Source of the DNA: Clostridium sp. UBA6640
Lineage (GTDB): Bacteria > Bacillota > Clostridia > Clostridiales > Clostridiaceae
Assembly (NCBI RefSeq): GCF_002455975.1
Contig: NZ_DKLM01000014.1
Coordinates: 1-11,195, forward strand
Direction: 5' to 3'
Length of the DNA stretch: 11,195 nt
Under the pieces are notes generated by a model. The model did not search any database, was not told the origin of the DNA, and saw only the letters and a program-made list of their open reading frames with translations. Made by a program: the position numbers and the translations under genes. How positions within the stretch are numbered: the stretch's first letter is position 1; each line of letters begins with the position of its first letter. Below are positions 6,473-11,195 of the stretch, piece by piece.

Positions 6473-7711
6473 CTATTCAAATACTCTATTAAATTGACCA
6501 TCATACCACTGCCCATCATCTGTTGGCATTCCAAAATGGAATTTAGATTCTCCTACATTAAGACTTATATAACCTTTATTCGAAGATCCTTCAACATTAA
6601 ATTCAGCATGATAATAAGCGTCTTCTCTATATTCAGCATCAAATTTCATATCTGATATCTTTTCTTCGTAATCCTTATAACCTTCTGCATATTCCTGATG
6701 ATATGTTCCACCAATAGATTTATCGTCAGAATGTGTAATATTTATAATTCTTTCTCCAATCTTTTGGAACTTACCATCTTTTTTTATAATAATATCACTT
6801 TTATACTTACCTAAATACATCTCAGGTTTTTCTAACTTATATTCATTATTAGATACTATATTCTTCTCCACTTTTTTTCCAGATAAATCTGGTTTACTCA
6901 CAACAGTAGAATTAACATTAGATACCTTAACAAGTAATTCAACAGTTAAAGTATGCTCTTTTCCTTGTTCATCTTTTCCAAAAATAGTTGCTGTGCCAAT
7001 AAGATTTTGAACTAATCCATCTTTATCTACAACCATTTTACCATCAATTTCTTTTACATATGCATCTTTAGTGATTGTTGGCATAATTTGTTCTTCTCTA
7101 GAATCGTAACCAAATACATCTCTGCTCTTTATCATATAAGATGTGACTGCATTTATTAAAGCAGGTATTTGTGCATCTTTTATAGAACCAGATAATTCTT
7201 TACTTCCCTCTGCTTTTTCATTTACTACAACATAATCCTTTAAATTTCCTACAATTGCATCTGCAATCTTTTCAATATCGCCTGCTTCCTCCATTTTAAA
7301 AGGATTATCAAAAACTGTTTTATCAATTGGACTTTCATATTCACTTACATAGTAAGTGCTCTTATCATCATTAGCAGTAATTCTAACATTCTCATCACTA
7401 TAAGAATAATATTCTGTTTTTTTATTTCCTCTAATCTCAGTATTATAGTTTTCTTCTGCTTTATTGGTTGCATCTAATTTAGCTACTGTATTATCAGAAA
7501 TAATAACCTTGCCATTATCCTTTATATTCATAGAAATATCAATGGTATAATTTGAAAGTCTATCCGAAAAACTTTCTGCTGAATATTTAAATGCATCTTT
7601 CATTTGATCATATCCACTCTTAGATGATATTTCTGCCATGGCTGTTGTTGCAAACATTACTAGTCCTAAAGTAAAGCTTGTAATCATAGCAGTCCTCTTT
7701 TTAATTTTCAT
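6473..7711 (-). CDS. Secreted protein of unknown family, linked to the ABC/two-component genes
   Basis: A 412-residue exported protein. It has a clear signal peptide: positive start (MKIKKR), hydrophobic core 8-22, and a likely cut after AMA (24-26). No lipobox cysteine is visible, and the mature part contains no cysteine in the translation. The mature protein is hydrophilic and looks beta-rich, with alternating charged strands at 55-125 and an acidic, aromatic-rich C-terminus (335-412, YHQEYAEGYKDYEE, QWYDGQF). I do not recognise a family; a LolA-like folded substrate- or stress-binding protein is only a guess. The start is ATG 7711 with GGGAGAGGG (7717-7725) upstream. It heads the minus-strand group that continues with the ABC exporter and two-component system, so it may be the exporter's partner, the kinase's signal partner or a target of the regulator. 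Three TTCTAAA repeats lie upstream. Confidence 0.85.
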   Translation of the reverse strand: MKIKKRTAMITSFTLGLVMFATTAMAEISSKSGYDQMKDAFKYSAESFSDRLSNYTIDISMNIKDNGKVIISDNTVAKLDATNKAEENYNTEIRGNKKTEYYSYSDENVRITANDDKSTYYVSEYESPIDKTVFDNPFKMEEAGDIEKIADAIVGNLKDYVVVNEKAEGSKELSGSIKDAQIPALINAVTSYMIKSRDVFGYDSREEQIMPTITKDAYVKEIDGKMVVDKDGLVQNLIGTATIFGKDEQGKEHTLTVELLVKVSNVNSTVVSKPDLSGKKVEKNIVSNNEYKLEKPEMYLGKYKSDIIIKKDGKFQKIGERIINITHSDDKSIGGTYHQEYAEGYKDYEEKISDMKFDAEYREDAYYHAEFNVEGSSNKGYISLNVGESKFHFGMPTDDGQWYDGQFNRVFE

Positions 7712-7755
7712 TTTAACCCTCTCCCTTATACAAAATTAGAAAAGCTTTCCTCTAA

Positions 7756-7770
7756 TTCATTTTAAATGAA
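7756..7770. repeat. Near-perfect palindrome in the secreted-protein leader
   Basis: TTCATTT (7756-7762) and AAATGAA (7764-7770) are exact reverse complements around one T. On the minus strand the TAAAAT inside it (7759-7764) matches 5 of 6 bases of a -10 hexamer, so this may be promoter plus operator for the downstream gene. Confidence 0.35.
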
Positions 7771-7783
7771 GCACCTATAGTTT

Positions 7784-7812
7784 TTCTAAACTAATTCTAA
7801 AGAAATTCTAAA
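7784..7812 (-). promoter_or_regulatory. Three TTCTAAA direct repeats at exact 11-bp spacing; probable response-regulator site
   Basis: The heptamer TTCTAAA occurs at 7784-7790, 7795-7801 and 7806-7812, each separated by a non-identical 4-base spacer (CTAA, GAAA). On the minus strand the heptamer reads TTTAGAA. A 7+4 layout with 11-bp period is how PhoB, PhoP and WalR-type regulators bind. The array is about 70 bp upstream of the secreted-protein start, where a regulator of that gene would sit. A TATAGG (minus strand, 7774-7779) lies just downstream as a weak -10. The conserved heptamer with varied spacers argues against simple tandem duplication. Confidence 0.55.
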
Positions 7813-7864
7813 CTTTTGAAATATATTATTATATAATGTCTAATATAAAAGCTTAGAATAACTC

Positions 7865-7882
7865 TAGAAAATAAATTTTCTA
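7865..7882. repeat. 18-bp perfect palindrome
   Basis: TAGAAAAT (7865-7872) and ATTTTCTA (7875-7882) are exact reverse complements around AA. It lies about 50 bp upstream of the TTCTAAA array and about 155 bp before the secreted-protein start. It could bind a dimeric regulator; AT-richness makes chance more likely than it looks. Confidence 0.35.
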
Positions 7883-8006
7883 TGAAAACAGCTTAAATCC
7901 TTAGAAATTAAAAGTTAATAATTTAAAATACAAATTTACAAAGAAATTTATCCTTAGTAAACTTCTAAAATAAAACTTGTTCTAAGAAATTTTAAAATCG
8001 TTAATT

Positions 8007-8056
8007 GTAGAATTTTAGCCATGACTCCATCTGCCATTCTTAATTTTAAATTCTAC
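8007..8056. repeat. Inverted-repeat-bounded 50-bp element
   Basis: GTAGAATTT (8007-8015) and AAATTCTAC (8048-8056) are perfect reverse complements. They enclose a more GC-rich core (8017-8040) unlike the surrounding AT-rich DNA. That contrast suggests a small dispersed repeat or a structured RNA hairpin. No neighbouring coding gene explains it. Confidence 0.4.
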
Positions 8057-8097
8057 GAGAGATAATGTGAAGAGTAAAATATAAAAAACTTTCAAAG

Positions 8098-8137
8098 AAA
8101 AACAGGTAAGGCTTCATATTCGCTTACCTGCTTTTTT
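8098..8137 (-). terminator. Terminator of the sigI-rsgI operon, probably bidirectional
   Basis: CAGGTAAG (8103-8110) and CTTACCTG (8123-8130) form a perfect 8-bp stem with a 12-base loop. On the minus strand the stem is followed by TTTTTCTTT; on the plus strand by CTTTTTTA. It lies about 85 bp after the rsgI stop codon and also insulates the secreted-protein promoter from sigI-rsgI transcription. Confidence 0.85.
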
Positions 8138-8220
8138 ATATTATAAAATTATGATTATTCATTTTTTTTAGATAACTCATATGAAATATTTATCAATTTT
8201 TTCAATTAAAAAACTACAAA

Positions 8221-9294
8221 TTATGTTTTCTTTGGCTTTTTATTTTTTTCTTTTTTATCGTTGCCATTTTCCTTATCTTTTTTATCCTTACTATTTTCAT
8301 CCCCTTTTTTATTACCATTATTTTCCCCTGTTTTATTATTATTATTGTTTTCATTCCCTTTTTTATTATTACTGTTTTCATTCCTCATTTTATTCTTATT
8401 ATTTTCCTTGTCTTTTTTATCCTTACTATTTTCGTTCCCTTTTTTATTCTTGTTATTTTCTTTCTCTTCTTTTATAAGATTATTTTCATGAACTTTATTC
8501 TTATTATTGCTTTCTTTAACTTTTTCATTTTTTTCAACTTTTTTTATAGATTCCTCTGATTTTTTACCTTTTAATTCCCTTATCTCATTCTTATCTTGAT
8601 TCTGATTTTTATTTTTATCGTCCATTTTTCTGTGGATCTCTATCTTGCCTACTGAAATGTTTTTTTCTTTCGCTTTAGTTAATGTTTCTCTATCTGATTT
8701 TATTGTAACAACTTCAATCTGCTGCCCTCTCTCATTAGAGACTTCCTCTATTTTTTTCTTTCCTTCCATTATAAGATTATCTAAGTTTTTATCACCTTCA
8801 TCATTGCTTTCTAATTCTACTGATGTTACCACTACTCGGTTTGATTCATCTTTTCTAAGATATCCTGCCGTTTCTACTCTTTCTACAATCTCTTCTAAAG
8901 CGTCTATTAATGGATAATTTTTCAAATCCTCAAGAGGAAGTTTTGAAGCTTCTTCATTAAGTGCTAAAACTTTTATCACACGATAATTTCTATTAATTTC
9001 TATCTCAACACTTGGATTTATATCTACAGCTAATAGAGCTATTGATTTATTATTTTCATTCCAAAACCCTAAAACATATAAAGAAGTAACTGCAAAAATA
9101 AAAACAGCAGCTACTCCCTTAGAAATATTTCTAATAGTAAAGTTTGAGTTTTTAATAATGTCTCTATCTTCAAAATATATCTCCATTCCTTCCTCTAAAC
9201 CGTCGCTTTTCTTTATCCTTTTAAAAGTACAATCTTCAGCAATTACAACTATACTATCATAATAAATCTCTATTATAATGCCTTTGTAGATCAC
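8221..9294 (-). CDS. rsgI: RsgI-family transmembrane anti-sigma-I factor with disordered repeat tail
   Basis: A 357-residue anti-sigma factor that holds SigI inactive at the membrane. Residues 1-50 form the cytoplasmic RsgI N-terminal domain that binds SigI. A membrane helix spans about 57-77. The outer juxtamembrane domain starts with the family hallmark VDINPSVEIEINR (90-102). In relatives the Asn-Pro bond, here N93-P94, is reported to cleave itself while the halves stay together. From about 225 to the end the chain is almost only K, N, E, D and G, a disordered tail containing eight in-register 9-residue repeats (275-346). Comparable tails in Bacillus RsgI take part in sensing wall defects; cellulolytic clostridia have carbohydrate-binding modules there instead, and none is seen here. 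The start is GTG 9294 with AAAGGG (9305-9310) upstream, overlapping sigI by 38 bp, which implies coupled translation. Confidence 0.92.
   Translation of the reverse strand: MIYKGIIIEIYYDSIVVIAEDCTFKRIKKSDGLEEGMEIYFEDRDIIKNSNFTIRNISKGVAAVFIFAVTSLYVLGFWNENNKSIALLAVDINPSVEIEINRNYRVIKVLALNEEASKLPLEDLKNYPLIDALEEIVERVETAGYLRKDESNRVVVTSVELESNDEGDKNLDNLIMEGKKKIEEVSNERGQQIEVVTIKSDRETLTKAKEKNISVGKIEIHRKMDDKNKNQNQDKNEIRELKGKKSEESIKKVEKNEKVKESNNKNKVHENNLIKEEKENNKNKKGNENSKDKKDKENNKNKMRNENSNNKKGNENNNNNKTGENNGNKKGDENSKDKKDKENGNDKKEKNKKPKKT
8257..8472 (-). repeat. Eight 27-bp tandem repeat units within rsgI
   Basis: The units encode 9-residue repeats of the form KKxxENxxx (residues 275-346), all in the same frame. 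Unit identity at DNA level is visible: 8284-8310 and 8419-8445 differ at only two or three of 27 bases and lie exactly 135 bp (5 units) apart. The coding strand is purine-rich and almost free of C. Such arrays are prone to length change by slippage or recombination. Confidence 0.8.
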
Positions 9295-10027
9295 TTAATT
9301 CACACCCTTTGCTATCGAAAATATATTCCTTTAATGTATCTAAATTACTGTTCAAAATCAATACTATTACTATAATAAATTTTCTACTTCTTTGTATAAC
9401 TTTCTTAGATACACATAATTCTTCAATCAAATCACTAATTGGTAAATTCTTAGTTTTTAAAAATTTTTCTTTTAAATAATCCTTTTCAAATATGTATTTT
9501 CCAATATTTATAGCTACAATTCTGGTATCTTTATGTTTTGGAGATTCCTTTATCAATTCATCTAAAGAAACCCCATATCCTTTCATCTCCTTAACTAGAA
9601 GAGCGATGTCACACCTAATTTCAACTCTCTTTTCAAAACTATCTATTGCTATAATATTTTCATTATAACCATAATTCTCATCATCACATTTTAACTCACT
9701 AATATAAACTTCCTTTGGTTTTCTAGCCTCACTTCGATGATGATCTATTAATCTACTTTTTATTACCATGGAAGCAAAGGTTAAAAAATTGCCTCTTTTT
9801 CCATCGTACTTTTCGATAGCCTCATTAAATGCTATTAATCCTACACTAAAGGCGTCATTATTTTCTACTTCAATATATTCTCCTAATTCACTACTAAGCA
9901 CTTTTTTTATAAAAGGAATATACTCTTCAATTAGACTATTTTTATCCTTTTCATTACCCTTTTGTATATCTTTCACTCGTTCCTCTAATGTCTTTTCCCT
10001 GTTAAAAATATTGAGAAGTCTGACCAT
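9257..10027 (-). CDS. sigI: RNA polymerase sigma factor SigI
   Basis: A 256-residue sigma factor of the SigI branch of the sigma-70 family. The N-terminal half (about 28-105) is the region 2 core-binding and -10 recognition domain, with NDAFSVGLIAFNEAIEKYD (57-75), FLTFA (81-85) and IKSRLIDHHR (89-98). The C-terminal part has the SigI-specific DNA-binding domain: SPKHKDTR (162-169), LPISDL (195-200) and SKKVIQRSRKFIIVIVLI (207-224). There is no classical region 4. It starts at ATG 10027 after a near-perfect Shine-Dalgarno, GGAGGAGGTGA (about 10032-10042). It directly precedes and overlaps its anti-sigma factor gene rsgI. In Bacillus and Clostridium SigI answers wall or heat stress, or polysaccharides outside the cell; the signal here is probably envelope stress, since RsgI lacks a binding module. 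I do not see a clear SigI-type promoter upstream. Confidence 0.95.
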   Translation of the reverse strand: MVRLLNIFNREKTLEERVKDIQKGNEKDKNSLIEEYIPFIKKVLSSELGEYIEVENNDAFSVGLIAFNEAIEKYDGKRGNFLTFASMVIKSRLIDHHRSEARKPKEVYISELKCDDENYGYNENIIAIDSFEKRVEIRCDIALLVKEMKGYGVSLDELIKESPKHKDTRIVAINIGKYIFEKDYLKEKFLKTKNLPISDLIEELCVSKKVIQRSRKFIIVIVLILNSNLDTLKEYIFDSKGCELSDLQRHYNRDLL

Positions 10028-10256
10028 TACTTCACCTCCTCCTTATATATTACGATATTATATAATTTTTTTAGTATCCACTTTGATTATCTATTTATCT
10101 CAAATATAAATACGTATTATCATGCTTTAAAGTTACACATTTATCTTATTTACATTAATGAAAATGCGTTAGTTCAAGATATTAATTCTTTCTACTAACG
10201 CATTTATATCTTTATATTATGAAGTTAAATCTTTGTGTTTTAGTAAATTTTAATAC
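10028..10256. promoter_or_regulatory. sigI upstream region with weak promoter candidate
   Basis: On the minus strand a perfect TATAAT (10057-10062) lies about 30 bp before sigI, but no recognisable -35 is found 16-18 bp upstream. A perfect 10-bp palindrome AATACGTATT occurs at 10109-10118. No C-rich -35 with a CGAA-like -10, the usual SigI promoter form, is seen. The region also contains the terminator of the next gene (10162-10205). Confidence 0.35.
10162..10205 (-). terminator. Hairpin terminator of the HD-domain gene
   Basis: AAATGCGTTAGT (10162-10173) and ACTAACGCATTT (10194-10205) form a perfect 12-bp stem with a 20-base loop. On the minus strand it begins about 50 bp after the HD gene stop and ends in a short TTTT run (10161-10164 on the plus strand). 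The stem is strong but the T-run short. Confidence 0.7.
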
Positions 10257-10922
10257 TTATAGTAATTTGGTACCATTTATCACTAATTCAAATTTAGCCT
10301 CTAAAAAATCTGCTGCCTTTCTACACATCATCATACGATTTAAAAATATCTCAAAATACTCCATTAAAGAAGAAATAGTAATATCAATTTTCATTTCCAA
10401 TAAAACAATTCTTTTTTCAGAATTAATTTTAACCTTTGCCTCCTCAACTGCATAATTTACGCGATCGTGAATGTCAAAAGTAGCAAAATCCCTGTTTCTT
10501 ACTCTACTTCTTCTAACATCAGTTTTATCTGCTAATATTAATGCTGCAGATACTGTATTTACAGGTTGACCTGTACCTTCATCATGATTTCCGATAGCGG
10601 AAACTATGGTGGCAATTTCTTCAGGTGGCATTTCCATTCTAGTTAAAATATTAAAAGCTAATATAGCACCTGTTTGAGCATGATCAATTCTATTTATCAT
10701 ATTACCAATATCATGAGTATATCCAGCTATTTTTCCAAGTTCTCTTTCTCTTTCACTATACCCTAAACTATGCAATATACTATCTGCAGTATAGGCAACC
10801 TTTCCTGCATGAACGAAAGAATGTTCAGTATATCCCAGCACTCCAAGTAACTCATCACCTTTTTGGATATAGGTTTGAAATTCTTTATTCTTTTTTATAT
10901 CTTCAAAAGTTATATGTTTCAT
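10257..10922 (-). CDS. HD-domain phosphohydrolase
   Basis: A 221-residue soluble metal-dependent phosphohydrolase. The HD motif is in YTHDIGN (H70, D71). Upstream H34 and H38 and downstream H81, H113 (NHDEG) and D132 (ADKTDV) provide further metal ligands, more than the minimal H-HD-D set, so two or more metal ions are plausible. Residues 1-160 form the HD core; the last 60 form a mixed alpha-beta tail that I do not recognise. The substrate is unknown: HD proteins cleave nucleotides, (p)ppGpp or cyclic dinucleotides, and the GYP motif of cyclic-di-GMP enzymes is absent. The start is ATG 10922 with GAGGAG (10929-10934) upstream. It is a single-gene unit with its own terminator. A TATAAT on the minus strand at 10981-10986 is a candidate -10, but no clear -35 precedes it. 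Confidence 0.85.
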   Translation of the reverse strand: MKHITFEDIKKNKEFQTYIQKGDELLGVLGYTEHSFVHAGKVAYTADSILHSLGYSERERELGKIAGYTHDIGNMINRIDHAQTGAILAFNILTRMEMPPEEIATIVSAIGNHDEGTGQPVNTVSAALILADKTDVRRSRVRNRDFATFDIHDRVNYAVEEAKVKINSEKRIVLLEMKIDITISSLMEYFEIFLNRMMMCRKAADFLEAKFELVINGTKLL

Positions 10923-11148
10923 ATATATCTCCTCATTAATATTTCATATATGCCAATACATCTTTTATAAATAAGCTTATATTATATTGTACCATCTATT
11001 TTAATTAATAATCCATTGTAAATATAAGAATTGTCTCTGGTAAGTTATACCAAAGACCCTATTTCTATTTTCTTCATCTATATCTATTATAGATGGAATT
11101 ATACTAATATGTTAAATAAATTAGCAAAGCTTATACATGATTTTTTAA
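10923..11148. other. Upstream region of the HD gene with two hairpins
   Basis: This AT-rich stretch holds a 10-bp stem with one mismatch at 11033-11057 (GTCTCTGGTA with TACCAAAGAC) and a perfect 8-bp stem at 11075-11095 (CATCTATA with TATAGATG). Neither has a convincing T-run on the minus strand, so a terminator role for the gene to the right is only possible. Confidence 0.4.
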
Positions 11149-11195
11149 TTATACTTTTTCATTTTGCTGAAAATCTACGTCCCTATTCATTAAAG
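11149..11195 (-). CDS. Possible C-terminal end of a gene entering from the right
   Basis: On the minus strand one frame stays open from the window edge to a TAA at 11149-11151 and reads LMNRDVDFQQNEKV. The composition looks protein-like, but 15 codons cannot prove a gene. It would be the gene preceding the HD gene in the same direction. The product is not identifiable. Confidence 0.3.
   Translation of the reverse strand, partial: LMNRDVDFQQNEKV

Larger units (their letters stand above)
7712..8220. other. Long non-coding region between rsgI and the secreted-protein gene
   Basis: No credible gene was found. It contains the promoter region of the minus-strand secreted-protein gene (dyad 7756-7770, possible -10 elements, three TTCTAAA repeats 7784-7812), a palindrome (7865-7882), a further pair of TTCTAA motifs (7963 and 7980), a long inverted repeat (8007-8056) and the sigI-rsgI terminator (8098-8137). 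Confidence 0.6.

Noticed and set aside
8257..8472. CRISPR-like array
   Set aside because: The 27-bp units are contiguous without unique spacers and encode an in-frame protein repeat.
8181..8491. Plus-strand open frames rich in F, L, S and Y opposite rsgI
   Set aside because: They mirror the low-complexity repeat tail of rsgI; the composition is that of an antisense shadow and no ribosome binding site precedes them.

Overview
The base composition is very AT-rich, codon choice favours AGA and ATA, ribosome binding sites are strong (GGAGG type), and a SigI/RsgI pair is present. Together these point to a low-GC Gram-positive Firmicute, most likely Clostridium sensu stricto. That is a genus-level inference; species cannot be decided from this window. 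No rRNA, tRNA, CRISPR array, transposase or phage gene was seen.

Layout, left to right. Positions 1-618 are non-coding and hold an inverted-repeat-flanked segment, several perfect dyads and a good extended -10 promoter. That promoter drives the only clear plus-strand gene (619-2358), a 579-residue protein with an HPr kinase/PEP carboxykinase-type P-loop. A strong terminator follows at 2373-2413. Positions 2414-2688 are a patchwork of small hairpins and a copy of an intergenic repeat. From 2689 to 7711 everything is on the minus strand. Read in transcription order it is a secreted protein of unknown family (6473-7711), an ABC ATPase (5604-6329), its ABC-2 permease (4865-5617), a sensor histidine kinase with an extracytoplasmic domain (3419-4855) and an OmpR-type response regulator (2689-3384). 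The last four genes are tightly packed. About 70 bp upstream of the secreted protein lie three identical TTCTAAA heptamers spaced exactly 11 bp apart, the geometry expected of an OmpR/PhoB-family binding site.

Positions 7712-8220 are non-coding: regulatory dyads, another repeat-like hairpin and a strong terminator at 8098-8137. That terminator closes the next minus-strand operon, sigI (9257-10027) overlapping rsgI (8221-9294). RsgI ends in a disordered K/N/E-rich extracellular tail encoded by eight in-register 27-bp repeat units. Further right is a hairpin terminator (10162-10205), an HD-domain phosphohydrolase (10257-10922) and, at the right edge, the possible last codons of another minus-strand gene.

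How the genes may work together: the minus-strand block combines two envelope-sensing circuits. One is an alternative sigma factor controlled by a transmembrane anti-sigma factor with a disordered outer tail. The other is a two-component system genetically tied to an ABC exporter and a secreted protein, and it may regulate itself through the TTCTAAA repeats. Linking the regulator to those repeats is an inference from position and spacing; nothing in the sequence proves it.
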